The position numbers and the translations under genes are program-made. This document shows positions 25,581 through 34,122 of a stretch of 64,000 nt of DNA, piece after piece; the first letter of the stretch is position 1; each line of letters starts with the position of its first letter. Below the pieces are notes generated by a model. The model was not told where the DNA came from. It made no database searches and worked only from the letters and a program-made list of their open reading frames with translations. The stretch covers positions 124,001 to 188,000 of the forward strand of contig NZ_CP013254.1 in assembly GCF_001482365.1 (NCBI RefSeq), in the 5' to 3' direction. The stretch is from Kocuria flava. GTDB taxonomy: Bacteria > Actinomycetota > Actinomycetes > Actinomycetales > Micrococcaceae.

Positions 25581-25586
25581 AGGCCG

Positions 25587-26816
25587 GTGACCCGCCCGCA
25601 GCCCTCCCGCCCCCTGCCCGTCCCGCTCGTCCTGGCGGCGGTGCTGCTCGTGGCGGTCAACCTCCGCCCGGGGGCGACCTCCGTGGGCCCGGTGCTGGCC
25701 GAGCTGCAGGCCGGCCTGGGCCTGGACGCGACCCTGGCCGGGGTCCTGACGTCCCTGCCGGGGCTGACCTTCGCCGTGGCCGGCACCTGCGCCGTGGCGC
25801 TCTCGCGGCGCACCGGGATCAGCGGGGCCGTGGCGTGGGGGCTGCTGCTGGTCGCCCTGGCGCTCACGGCGCGCGCCCTGGTGGGCTCGGCGCCCGTCTT
25901 CCTGGTGCTGAGCGTGCTGGCGCTGCTCGGGATGGGCATCGGCAACATCCTGGTGCCGGCCTTCGTCAAGCGCCACGGCGGGCGGCGCACGGCGCTGCTC
26001 AACAGCGTCTACACGACCGGTCTGGCCGTGGGCGCGACCCTGTCCCTGCTGGCGGCCGGGCCGCTGACCGCCGCCGGCGGGTGGCCGTGGACCCTCGGGC
26101 TGTGGGGGCTGACCGCCCTGCTGGCACTGGTGCCGTGGCTCGCCGTCGCGGCGCGGGACCGGCGGGAGGCCGCCGCCGCGCCCCGGGTGCTGCTGCGCAC
26201 CCCGCGGGCCCGCATCACCGGCTCCCGCACGGCCGTGGCGCTGAGCCTGTACTTCGGGGTGCAGTCGATGCACGCCTACGTGCAGTTCGGCTGGGTCGCC
26301 CAGATCCTGCGCGACGGCGGCCTGGACCGGGCCGGGGCCGGGCTGGCGATGGCGCTGCTGGCGGCCATGGGCATCCCGGGCGGGCTGCTGATGCCCTCCG
26401 TCGTCGCCCGCTCCGCGCGCCTGCGCACGTGGGTCGTGGTCCTGGGCGCGTGCATGGCCGCGGGCTACACCGGCCTGCTGCTCGCCCCGGCCGCCCTGCC
26501 GTGGCTGTGGGCGCTGCTGCTGGGCGTCGGCTGCTTCTCCTTCCCGACCGCCCTGGCCCTGATCGTGGCCCGGTCCCGGGAGGCGCACGTGACCGCGCAG
26601 CTGTCCGGGTTCACCCAGTCGGTGGGCTACTCGCTCGCCGCCGCCGGGCCCTTCCTCGTGGGCGCCCTGCACGACCTCACCGGCGGCTGGACCGCGCCGC
26701 TCGTGCTGCTCATCGCCTCGTGCGCGGTGCTGGCCGGCGCCGGGCTGCTGGCCTCGGCCCCGCGCTTCGTCGACGACGAGCTCGCCGGCCCCGCGGGCCC
26801 CGACCGGACCGGCTGA
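25587..26816 (+). CDS. MFS transporter, CynX/NimT family
   Basis: A 409-residue major facilitator with about 12 membrane segments. The opening VAVNLRPGATSVGPVLAELQ is the hallmark of the CynX/NimT (cyanate/nitroimidazole-type) subgroup, and GMGIGNILVPAFVKRHGGRR is the conserved loop. Members export small organic compounds; the substrate cannot be read. The GTG start follows a leaderless promoter and a strong terminator closes the unit, so it is monocistronic. Confidence 0.88.
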   Translation: MTRPQPSRPLPVPLVLAAVLLVAVNLRPGATSVGPVLAELQAGLGLDATLAGVLTSLPGLTFAVAGTCAVALSRRTGISGAVAWGLLLVALALTARALVGSAPVFLVLSVLALLGMGIGNILVPAFVKRHGGRRTALLNSVYTTGLAVGATLSLLAAGPLTAAGGWPWTLGLWGLTALLALVPWLAVAARDRREAAAAPRVLLRTPRARITGSRTAVALSLYFGVQSMHAYVQFGWVAQILRDGGLDRAGAGLAMALLAAMGIPGGLLMPSVVARSARLRTWVVVLGACMAAGYTGLLLAPAALPWLWALLLGVGCFSFPTALALIVARSREAHVTAQLSGFTQSVGYSLAAAGPFLVGALHDLTGGWTAPLVLLIASCAVLAGAGLLASAPRFVDDELAGPAGPDRTG

Positions 26817-26828
26817 CCAGGGTCCCTC

Positions 26829-26863
26829 GGGGCCTCGCGGGCACCGGGTGCCCGCGAGGCCCC
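26829..26863 (+). terminator. Stem-loop terminator after the MFS gene
   Basis: A 16-bp perfect stem (26829-26844 with 26848-26863) with a 3-base loop, 12 bases after the stop. Confidence 0.7.
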
Positions 26864-26954
26864 GCCGGCGCCGGACGGGCGGCGGGCCGACGTGGGCTGT
26901 ACCACACCGGCGGGGGCGGGCTCCAGCGCGGCACCCGGGCCGTGGCCGAACCGA

Positions 26955-26960
26955 TAGACT
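26955..26960 (+). promoter_or_regulatory. -10 box of the purSQL promoter
   Basis: TAGACT about 58 bases before the purS start. The leader of about 52 bases carries a CAGGAG ribosome binding site and shows no riboswitch-like core. Confidence 0.45.
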
Positions 26961-27018
26961 GGCCCCTGTTCGCCGGATCCCGGCACCGCCTGCTGCTCGA
27001 CCCCTCAGGAGTTCCCCG

Positions 27019-27285
27019 ATGGCCCGCATCGTTGTCGACGTCATGCCCAAGCCCGAGATCCTCGACCCGCAGGGGAAGGCGATCGCCAACGAGCTGCCCC
27101 GGATCGGCCTCGACGGCTTCGCCGGCGTGCGCCAGGGCAAGCGCTTCGAGCTGACGGTCGAGGGCGAGGCCGGCGAGGACGTCCTCGCCCAGGCCCGCGA
27201 GGCCGCCGAGAAGCTGCTGTCCAACCCGGTCATCGAGGACGTCGTGCGCGTGGCCGTGCTCGACGAGACCGACGGGGAGAACTGA
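27019..27285 (+). CDS. purS: Phosphoribosylformylglycinamidine synthase, PurS subunit
   Basis: The 88-residue structural subunit that bridges PurQ and PurL in the fourth step of purine synthesis. The full sequence has the expected pattern, opening ARIVVDVMPKPEILDPQGKA and containing VRQGKRFEL. It is followed after 2 bases by purQ and is first in the purS-purQ-purL operon. Confidence 0.95.
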   Translation: MARIVVDVMPKPEILDPQGKAIANELPRIGLDGFAGVRQGKRFELTVEGEAGEDVLAQAREAAEKLLSNPVIEDVVRVAVLDETDGEN

Positions 27286-27287
27286 GC

Positions 27288-28082
27288 ATGGCGGCCCCCG
27301 AGACCCCGCTGATCGCGGACCTCTCCGCCCCCGGGCCCGACCCCGCGCTCGCGGGCGCCCGGATCGGCGTGGTGACCTTCCCCGGCACCCTCGACGACCG
27401 CGACGCCGCGCGCGCCGTGGAGCTGGCCGGTGGGACCCCCGTCCCCCTCTGGTACGCCGAGCGGGACCTGCAGGGCGTCGACGCCGTGATCCTGCCCGGA
27501 GGCTTCTCCTACGGCGACTACCTGCGCGCCGGGGCCATCGCCCGCTTCGCGCCGATCATGGACCGGGTGATCGACGGTGCCGGCGCCGCGGGCACCTCCG
27601 GGTCGTCCCCGCTGCCGGTGCTCGGGATCTGCAACGGCTTCCAGGTGCTCACCGAGTCCCACCTGCTGCCGGGCTCCATGATCAAGAACGACCACCTGAA
27701 GTTCCTCTGCCGCGACCAGCGCCTGCGGGTCGAGAACAACCGGACCGCCTGGACCGCCGAGTACGCCGAGGGCCAGGAGATCGTGGTCCCGCTGAAGAAC
27801 CAGGACGGTCAGTACGTGGCCGACGAGCGCACCCTCGACGCCCTCGAGGCCGAGGGCCGCGTGGTCTTCCGCTACGTGGGCGCCAGCCCGAACGGCTCCC
27901 GCCGGGACATCGCCGGGATCTGCAACGCCGCCGGCAACGTGGTCGGCCTCATGCCCCACCCCGAGCACGCGGTGGAGCCCGGCTTCGGCGCCGACTCCTC
28001 CGCCTCCGGGGAGGTCGGCATGCGCGACGGCACGGACGGGCTCGGCCTGTTCGTCTCCGTCCTCAAGGCACTGGTCAAGTAA
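27288..28082 (+). CDS. purQ: Phosphoribosylformylglycinamidine synthase, PurQ glutaminase subunit
   Basis: Provides ammonia from glutamine to PurL. It is a 264-residue class I glutamine amidotransferase: the nucleophilic cysteine is in LGICNGFQ, the catalytic His/Glu pair in MPHPEHAVE, and PGGFSYGDYLRAGAIA is the oxyanion-strand region. It starts 2 bases after purS and ends 17 bases before purL. The N-terminal extension of about 25 residues before GVVTFPGTLDD is slightly longer than usual. Confidence 0.96.
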   Translation: MAAPETPLIADLSAPGPDPALAGARIGVVTFPGTLDDRDAARAVELAGGTPVPLWYAERDLQGVDAVILPGGFSYGDYLRAGAIARFAPIMDRVIDGAGAAGTSGSSPLPVLGICNGFQVLTESHLLPGSMIKNDHLKFLCRDQRLRVENNRTAWTAEYAEGQEIVVPLKNQDGQYVADERTLDALEAEGRVVFRYVGASPNGSRRDIAGICNAAGNVVGLMPHPEHAVEPGFGADSSASGEVGMRDGTDGLGLFVSVLKALVK

Positions 28083-28099
28083 GGAGCACGGCACCCGCG

Positions 28100-30397
28100 A
28101 TGAGCGAGAAGCACTTCAACCTGGACACCGTCGAGCACGCGGCGGCCACCCCCGACACCGATCTGCCCTGGGCAGAGCTGGGCCTGAAGGCCGACGAGTT
28201 CGCGGAGATCAAGAAGATCCTCGGCCGCCGCCCCACCGCCGCGGAGCTCGCGATGTACTCGGTCATGTGGTCCGAGCACTGCTCCTACAAGTCCTCGAAG
28301 GTCCACCTGCGCCAGTTCGGCGAGAAGGTCACCGAGGAGATGACGAAGGACCTGATGGTCGGCATCGGCGAGAACGCCGGGGTGACCGACATCGGGGACG
28401 GCTGGGCCGTGACCTTCAAGATCGAGTCCCACAACCACCCCTCCTACGTGGAGCCCTACCAGGGCGCCGCGACCGGGGTCGGCGGGATCGTGCGCGACAT
28501 CATCTCGATGGGCGCCCGCCCCGTGGCCGTCATGGACCCGCTGCGCTTCGGGGCGATCGACCACCCGGACACCGCGCGCGTGGTGCACGGCGTCGTCGCC
28601 GGCGTGGGCGGCTACGGCAACTCGCTGGGCCTGCCCAACATCGGCGGGGAGGTCGTCTTCGACCCCTGCTACCAGGGCAACCCGCTCGTCAACGCCCTGG
28701 CCGTGGGCGTGATGCGCCACGAGGACATCCGCCTGGCCAACGCCTCGGGCGTGGGCAACCGGGTCGTGCTCTTCGGCGCCCGCACCGGCGGCGACGGCAT
28801 CGGCGGGGCCTCCGTGCTGGCCTCGGAGTCCTTCGACGACGCCAAGCCCTCCAAGCGCCCGGCCGTGCAGGTCGGCGACCCGTTCGCCGAGAAGGTGCTC
28901 ATCGAGTGCTGCCTCGAGCTGTTCAAGAACTCCCTCGTGGAGGGCATCCAGGACCTCGGCGCCGCCGGGATCTCCTGCGCCACCTCGGAGCTGGCCTCCA
29001 ACGGCGAGGGCGGGATGCACGTGGACCTCACGAAGGTCCTGCTGCGCGACCCCACGCTGACCCCCGGCGAGATCCTGATGTCGGAGTCCCAGGAGCGCAT
29101 GATGGCGGTCGTGGCCCCCGAGCAGGCCGAGGCCTTCGAGGCCGTCATGGCCAAGTGGGACGTCGAGTACTCGTGGCTGGGCGAGGTCACCGGCACCGGC
29201 CGGCTCGTGATCGAGTGGGACGGCGAGGTCATCGTCGACGTCGACCCCCGCACGGTCGCCCACGAGGGCCCCGTCTACGAGCGCCCCTACGAGCGCCCGG
29301 CCGGCCAGGACCGCCTGCAGCAGGAGCGCTTCACCGGCTCCCCCGCCGACTCCTCCCGCCCCTCCGGGGCGCAGCTGGGGCCCGCGGTGCTGGAGCTGAT
29401 GGCCTCCCCGAACCTGTGCGCCAAGAACTGGGTCACCGACCAGTACGACCGCTACGTCCAGGGCAACACCGCCATGGCCGTGCCCGACGACGCCGGGGTG
29501 GTGCGCGTCGACGAGCGGACCGGCCTGGGCGTGGCCCTGTCCACCGACTGCAACGGCCGCTACGCCGTGCTGGACCCCTACGCCGGGGCGCAGCTGGCGC
29601 TCGCCCAGGCCTACCGCAACGTGGCCACCGCCGGGGCGCGGCCCGTGGCCGTCTCCGACTGCCTGAACTTCGGCTCCCCCGAGGACCCGGGGACGATGTG
29701 GCAGTTCGCGGAGGCCGTGCGCGGGCTCGCCGACGGCTGCATGGAGCTGGGCGTGCCCGTGACCGGCGGCAACGTCTCCCTGTACAACCAGACGGGCGGG
29801 GTGGGCATCCACCCGACCCCGGTGGTCGCGATGATGGGCGTGCTCGACGACGTCCGCCGCCGCACCCCCTCGGGCTGGCGCGAGGACGGGCAGGCGGTCT
29901 ACCTGCTCGGCACCACCGCCGACGAGCTGGACGGCTCCGAGTGGGCGAACCTGCGCGGGCACCTGGGCGGGCTGCCCCCGGCCGTGGACCTGGCCCGGGA
30001 GCGGCTGCTCGGGGACCTGCTGATCAACATGTCCCGCGACGGCATGATCGACGCCGCCCACGACGTCGCCGAGGGCGGGCTGGCCGCGACCCTGGCCGAG
30101 ATGGCGCTGCGCTTCGACACCGGCGCCCGGATCGGCCTCGGCGAGGTGTGCGAGCGGGACGGGGTGGACCTGTTCACCATGCTCTTCTCGGAGACCCAGG
30201 GCCGGGCCGTGGTGGCCGTCCCGCGCACCGAGGAGGTGCGGTTCTCCGACATGTGCACCGCCCGCGGCTACCCGTTCGCGCGCATCGGCGTCGTGGACGC
30301 CGTCGAGCGCTCCCTCGACGTCCAGGGCGAGTTCGCCCTCGGCCTCGACGAGCTGCGGGCCGCCCACGAGGCGACCCTGCCCCGTCACTTCGGCTGA
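28100..30397 (+). CDS. purL: Phosphoribosylformylglycinamidine synthase, PurL subunit (small type)
   Basis: The ATP-dependent synthase that converts FGAR to FGAM with ammonia from PurQ. At 765 residues it is the small PurL that needs PurS and PurQ. Typical blocks are MYSVMWSEHCSYKSSK, KIESHNHPSYVEPYQGAATG with the catalytic histidine, GNSLGLPNIGGEV, and the C-terminal repeat FMN/ATP-fold segments such as PVTGGNVSLYNQT. A ribosome binding site (AAGGAG) lies in the short gap after purQ. Confidence 0.97.
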   Translation: MSEKHFNLDTVEHAAATPDTDLPWAELGLKADEFAEIKKILGRRPTAAELAMYSVMWSEHCSYKSSKVHLRQFGEKVTEEMTKDLMVGIGENAGVTDIGDGWAVTFKIESHNHPSYVEPYQGAATGVGGIVRDIISMGARPVAVMDPLRFGAIDHPDTARVVHGVVAGVGGYGNSLGLPNIGGEVVFDPCYQGNPLVNALAVGVMRHEDIRLANASGVGNRVVLFGARTGGDGIGGASVLASESFDDAKPSKRPAVQVGDPFAEKVLIECCLELFKNSLVEGIQDLGAAGISCATSELASNGEGGMHVDLTKVLLRDPTLTPGEILMSESQERMMAVVAPEQAEAFEAVMAKWDVEYSWLGEVTGTGRLVIEWDGEVIVDVDPRTVAHEGPVYERPYERPAGQDRLQQERFTGSPADSSRPSGAQLGPAVLELMASPNLCAKNWVTDQYDRYVQGNTAMAVPDDAGVVRVDERTGLGVALSTDCNGRYAVLDPYAGAQLALAQAYRNVATAGARPVAVSDCLNFGSPEDPGTMWQFAEAVRGLADGCMELGVPVTGGNVSLYNQTGGVGIHPTPVVAMMGVLDDVRRRTPSGWREDGQAVYLLGTTADELDGSEWANLRGHLGGLPPAVDLARERLLGDLLINMSRDGMIDAAHDVAEGGLAATLAEMALRFDTGARIGLGEVCERDGVDLFTMLFSETQGRAVVAVPRTEEVRFSDMCTARGYPFARIGVVDAVERSLDVQGEFALGLDELRAAHEATLPRHFG

Positions 30398-30404
30398 CGT
30401 CCCG

Positions 30405-30428
30405 GGGCGCCGCCTCCCGGCGGCGCCC
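30405..30428 (+). terminator. Stem-loop after purL
   Basis: A 10-bp perfect stem (30405-30414 with 30419-30428) with a 4-base loop, 7 bases after the purL stop. Confidence 0.6.
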
Positions 30429-30472
30429 TCCGCACCACCCGCGCACCCCGCGCCCGCAGAAAGCAGCACAGC

Positions 30473-30991
30473 ATGATCGAGGACCTCGACACCCTCCCCC
30501 CGGCTCCCGTCCTGGAGACCGACCGGCTCCTCCTGCGGCCCTTCACGGCCGAGGAGCTCGACGCCGTGGCGGCCGGCGAGCCCCAGGAGCAGTTCGCCCC
30601 GGGCTTCCCGACCCCCGAGGACGTCGACTTCGCCCGGGAGTCCCTCGTGGCCGGCGGCTACTTCTTCACGGAGACCGTCTACGCCCGCATGGCCGTCGTG
30701 GAGAAGTCCTCCGGCCAGGTGGTCGGCACCGCCGGCTTCGTGGGTCCGCCCATCGACGACGAGCTCGAGGTCGTGGGCTCGCTGTCCGCGCAGCGCCGCG
30801 GCCTCGGCTACGCGGCGGAGGGGCTCGAGGCGCTGCTGCGGGTCGCCTTCGCGGACCCGCAGGTGCGCGGGGTGCGGGCCAGCGTGCCGGCGGACAACGC
30901 CCCGGCCGAGCAGACGCTGCGCGCGGCCGGGTTCGTCCACCGCCCGACGCCCGGGCTGGAGACCGACTACGTCCTGCCCCGCCCGGACTGA
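30473..30991 (+). CDS. GNAT-family N-acetyltransferase
   Basis: A 172-residue acetyltransferase of the RimJ/RimL type. It opens LETDRLLLRPFTAEELDAVA, has the acetyl-CoA-binding stretch SLSAQRRGLGYAAEGLEALL, and ends NAPAEQTLRAAGFVHR, all in family order. The Q/RxxGxG motif reads QRRGLG. The substrate (ribosomal protein, amino-sugar or amino acid) cannot be inferred. It has its own gap after the purL terminator. Confidence 0.85.
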   Translation: MIEDLDTLPPAPVLETDRLLLRPFTAEELDAVAAGEPQEQFAPGFPTPEDVDFARESLVAGGYFFTETVYARMAVVEKSSGQVVGTAGFVGPPIDDELEVVGSLSAQRRGLGYAAEGLEALLRVAFADPQVRGVRASVPADNAPAEQTLRAAGFVHRPTPGLETDYVLPRPD

Positions 30992-31019
30992 GCGGGGCGG
31001 GGGCGGGCCCGGCGGTCCT

Positions 31020-31025
31020 TAGACT
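31020..31025 (+). promoter_or_regulatory. -10 box of a leaderless promoter (cls)
   Basis: TAGACT ends 6 bases before the GTG at 31032. Confidence 0.5.
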
Positions 31026-31031
31026 GGCCGG

Positions 31032-32525
31032 GTGACGCCGGCGCCGTTCCCCCTGAACCAGATCCCGCTCGAGCACCTGCCCGAGGCGGTGACCGTGGGC
31101 GGACTGGTGCTCGGCTTCCTCATCAACCTGGTGGCCGCGGGCTGGATCTCGCACAACCGCCGGCCCTCGGTGGCCCTGGCGTGGCTGCTGGCGATCTTCC
31201 TCCTGCCCTACCTGGGGCTGCTGCTGTTCCTGGCCATCGGCTCGGCGAAGCTGCCCCGGAAGCGGATGGCGATGCAGGCCCGGATGAACGAGATCATCCG
31301 GGAGAACACCCCGGACGGGCACATCCTCGGCAACGTGGAGGAGCAGCTGCCGGCGTGGATCGAGTCCACCGCCCGGCTCAACTACAACCTGGGGGCGCTG
31401 CCCATGGTGGGCGGCAACTCCTTCGACCTGCTCACCGACAACCACGAGTCGATGCGCGTGATGGCCGAGGCCGTGGACGGGGCCCGGGACTACGTCCACT
31501 TCGAGTTCTACATCGTGGCGATCGACGACGCCTCCCGGCCCCTGCTCGAGGCGCTGCTGCGGGCCCACGAGCGCGGGGTGCGGGTGCGGGTGCTCATCGA
31601 CCACCTGGGTTCCCTCGGCTACCCCGGCTACTCGGAGCTGGTCGAGCGCTTCGACGCGGCCGGCTTCCCCTGGCGGCGCATGCTGCCGCTGCGGCCGTGG
31701 AAGGGCGAGTGGCAGCGCCCGGACCTGCGCAACCACCGCAAGATCCTCGTGGTGGACGGCGAGCTGGGCTTCACCGGGTCGCAGAACATCATCCACCGCT
31801 CCTACAACAAGCGGAAGAACCTGCGGCGGGGCTACGAGTGGAAGGACCTGATGATCCGGTGCACGGGCCCGGTGGTCGCCGAGCTCAACGCCCTGTTCAC
31901 CAGCGACTGGTACTCCGAGACCGGCGACCTCCTCCTCGACGAGGCCTCGCGCGAGCTGCCCGACATCCAGGGTCCCGTCTTCGCCCAGGTGCTGCCCTCC
32001 GGGCCGGGCTTCGAGACGGAGAACAACCTGCGGCTGTTCAACCACCTGATCTACAACGCCAACGACCGCATCGTCGTCTCCAGCCCGTACTTCGTGCCGG
32101 ACGAGTCCCTGATGCACGCGCTGACCACGGAGGCGCAGTCGGGGGTGGACGTCCAGCTGTTCGTCGGCGAGACCTCGGACCAGTTCCTCCCCCACCACGC
32201 GCAGAACTCCTACTACGAGGAGCTCGCCGCCGCCGGGGTGAAGATCTACCGGTACCGGGCGCCCACCGTGCTGCACGCGAAGTTCGTGCTCGTCGACGAC
32301 TACGTGTCGGTGATCGGCTCCTCCAACATGGACGAGCGATCGTTCGCCCTGGACCTGGAGGTCTCCGTCTACATCGTGGACCGGGACTTCCGCCGCCGGA
32401 TGGACGCCGTGGTCGCGGAGTTCGAGGCGGCGAGCACCCTGCTCGACATCGAGGAGTGGAACCGGCGCCCGCTGTGGCAGAAGTACCTCGACAACATGGC
32501 GCGGCTGACCTCGGCCCTGCTGTGA
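31032..32525 (+). CDS. cls: Cardiolipin synthase (phospholipase D superfamily)
   Basis: Joins two phosphatidyl groups to make cardiolipin at the membrane. The 497-residue protein starts with two membrane helices (VTVGGLVLGFLINLVAAGW and VALAWLLAIFLLPYLGLLLF). It carries two HKD catalytic motifs: HRKILVVDGELGFTGSQN (about residue 235) and HAKFVLVDDYVSVIGSSN (about residue 415). The length and motif spacing fit ClsA-type enzymes. The GTG start is set by the leaderless promoter. Confidence 0.93.
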   Translation: MTPAPFPLNQIPLEHLPEAVTVGGLVLGFLINLVAAGWISHNRRPSVALAWLLAIFLLPYLGLLLFLAIGSAKLPRKRMAMQARMNEIIRENTPDGHILGNVEEQLPAWIESTARLNYNLGALPMVGGNSFDLLTDNHESMRVMAEAVDGARDYVHFEFYIVAIDDASRPLLEALLRAHERGVRVRVLIDHLGSLGYPGYSELVERFDAAGFPWRRMLPLRPWKGEWQRPDLRNHRKILVVDGELGFTGSQNIIHRSYNKRKNLRRGYEWKDLMIRCTGPVVAELNALFTSDWYSETGDLLLDEASRELPDIQGPVFAQVLPSGPGFETENNLRLFNHLIYNANDRIVVSSPYFVPDESLMHALTTEAQSGVDVQLFVGETSDQFLPHHAQNSYYEELAAAGVKIYRYRAPTVLHAKFVLVDDYVSVIGSSNMDERSFALDLEVSVYIVDRDFRRRMDAVVAEFEAASTLLDIEEWNRRPLWQKYLDNMARLTSALL

Positions 32526-32541
32526 GCGCCCCGGGGCCGGC

Positions 32542-33453
32542 TCAGGTCGCCAGGACCCCGCGCACGATCGAGTCCCCGGAATGCGTCGGGTCGCCGTCGA
32601 CCGGCTCGTCGGAGACGTCGACGACGGGGAACCGCTCCACGTCGAGGTTCTCGGGCAGCACGAACACGGCCTCGTCGCCGGCCATCACGCCCAGGCTGAC
32701 CATCCGCTGCGCGTCCGGGGCCAGCAGCCAGACCTCCTTGAAGCCGTCGACGTCGGCGGGATCGGTGCGCACGACCAGCTGACGGGTCCCGTCCGCGCGC
32801 TCGTCCACCTCCGCCGAGCCGCGGGCGGTGTAGCCGGCGAGGGGCTCGAGCTCGGCGGTGGCCAGCACCGTGGGATCCGGCTCCCGGTCCAGGCGCTGGG
32901 CGCCCCACACGGAGACCCCGCCCACGACCAGGGCGGCGGCCGCCGCGGCGGCGGCCAGCGGCCACGGCACCCCGCGGCGGGCCCGGCGGGCGGCGAGGTC
33001 CACGACCCCGCCCGACCCGGCGCCGTCGACCCGGGCGGCCGTCCCGGGCCGCTGTCCGGCATCCTGCTCGGCCCCGTCCTGCTCGGCCCCGTCCTGCTCG
33101 GTCCCGTCCCGCCCGGTCCCGTCCGGACCGGAGGGGGCCGCGGATGTCCCGGCGGCGGCCGGGCCGGACGCCCCCGGCGCGGAGGGCGCCCGGTCCGTGC
33201 CGGGGTCCCCGGCGGCGAGCGGGTCGGCGGCGAGCTCGGGGGCGAGGCCCAGCTCGGCGTGGACCGCGGTCCACACGCGCGGGTCCGGGGCGGGGACCGG
33301 CGCGGGCTCGGCGCGGCCGGCGCGCACCACGTGCCCGAGGGCGGCGAGCTCGGCGGCGCAGTGCCCGCAGCCGTCCAGGTGCGCGCGCTCCTCGGGCTCC
33401 GGGGACTCACCCAGGGCCAGGAGCGCCAGCGTCTCCTCACTCAGGTGTGCCAT
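32542..33453 (-). CDS. Anti-sigma factor, RskA-like
   Basis: A 303-residue membrane anti-sigma factor. The N-terminal cytoplasmic zinc-type anti-sigma domain ends with HLDGCGHCAAEL. A single membrane segment (VPWPLAAAAAAAALVVGGVS, about residue 165-185) follows a proline/alanine-rich and repeat-containing linker. The C-terminal extracytoplasmic domain has the RskA-type pattern GFKEVWLLAPDAQRMVSLG. The start overlaps the sigma factor stop by about 17 bases, so the pair is co-translated. Release of the sigma factor probably depends on regulated proteolysis, by analogy to RskA/SigK. Confidence 0.88.
   Translation of the reverse strand: MAHLSEETLALLALGESPEPEERAHLDGCGHCAAELAALGHVVRAGRAEPAPVPAPDPRVWTAVHAELGLAPELAADPLAAGDPGTDRAPSAPGASGPAAAGTSAAPSGPDGTGRDGTEQDGAEQDGAEQDAGQRPGTAARVDGAGSGGVVDLAARRARRGVPWPLAAAAAAAALVVGGVSVWGAQRLDREPDPTVLATAELEPLAGYTARGSAEVDERADGTRQLVVRTDPADVDGFKEVWLLAPDAQRMVSLGVMAGDEAVFVLPENLDVERFPVVDVSDEPVDGDPTHSGDSIVRGVLAT
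33062..33121. repeat. Four tandem 15-bp repeats inside the anti-sigma gene
   Basis: Units of 15 bases (TCCTGCTCGGCCCCG on the plus strand) at 33062, 33077, 33092 and 33107. The first two are identical and the last two are slightly diverged. They encode DGAEQ/DGTEQ-type repeats in the linker before the membrane helix and keep the frame. Confidence 0.85.
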
Positions 33454-33997
33454 GGTCGTCCTCGAGTCGGGTGCGGAGGTGGGTCAGGCCGCGCCTCAGG
33501 TGGCTCTTGACCGTGCCCAGGGGCAGGTCGAGGCGGTGGGCGATCTGCTGGTGCGTGAGCTCCCCGTAGACGGCCAGCGCCACGATCGTGGAGCGGGGCG
33601 GGCCCAGCCGGCGGATCTCCGAGCGCACCAGCATCCGGTCCACCAGCAGGTCGGCCTCCTCGTGGGTGCCGCCGTGCTCGCCGGCGACGGCGGCCTGGCG
33701 CTGCGCGGCCTCCCGCCCGGCGGTGCGCGCGGCGTCGGCGATGCAGTTGCGGGCGATGCCCACGAGCCAGGCGGGGGCCGAGGAGCGCTCGGGGCTGTAC
33801 CCGGACCGGTACTTCCACGCGCGCACGAACACCTCCTGGACCACGTCGTCTGCCGCCGCGTCGTCGCGCAGGGCCCGGACGGCCAGGGCGCGCACGAGTC
33901 CGGCGCAGTGCCGGAACGCGGCCGCCAGCGCGTGCTCGTCCCCCGCGGCGAACGCGGCGTCGAGCTCGGGTCCCCACTCGGGGGGCGGCGTCGGCAT
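33437..33997 (-). CDS. ECF RNA polymerase sigma factor, SigK-like
   Basis: A 186-residue extracytoplasmic-function sigma factor. Region 2 includes AAADDVVQEVFVRAWKYRSG and region 4 includes YGELTHQQIAHRLDLPLGTV followed by KSHLRRGLTHLRTRLEDD. The ATG at 33997 is chosen because it has a GAGGAG site about 12 bases upstream and follows a -10 box at 34056-34061; longer readings start before that promoter. The overlapping RskA-like anti-sigma gene makes a SigK/RskA-type pair likely. Candidate targets are the neighbouring sortase and DUF4397 genes. Confidence 0.9.
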   Translation of the reverse strand: MPTPPPEWGPELDAAFAAGDEHALAAAFRHCAGLVRALAVRALRDDAAADDVVQEVFVRAWKYRSGYSPERSSAPAWLVGIARNCIADAARTAGREAAQRQAAVAGEHGGTHEEADLLVDRMLVRSEIRRLGPPRSTIVALAVYGELTHQQIAHRLDLPLGTVKSHLRRGLTHLRTRLEDDHGTPE

Positions 33998-34055
33998 CGG
34001 GGAGGGGCTCCTCGCGGGATTCGGCGGCGCGGGGCGCGCCCGGCAGGTGCTGCCC

Positions 34056-34061
34056 AGCCTA
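34056..34061 (-). promoter_or_regulatory. -10 box of the sigma factor gene
   Basis: TAGGCT on the minus strand with TGACCG about 16 bases further upstream; the predicted leader is about 52 bases. Confidence 0.4.
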
Positions 34062-34122
34062 GTGGACGTGGTGGTCGCGGTCATCGCAGGGCCCGTCGTC
34101 GTGTCCGGGGTCGTGTCCTGAG

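Noticed and set aside
26864..27018. Purine riboswitch in the purS leader
   Set aside because: The leader is only about 52 bases and lacks the conserved purine aptamer core.
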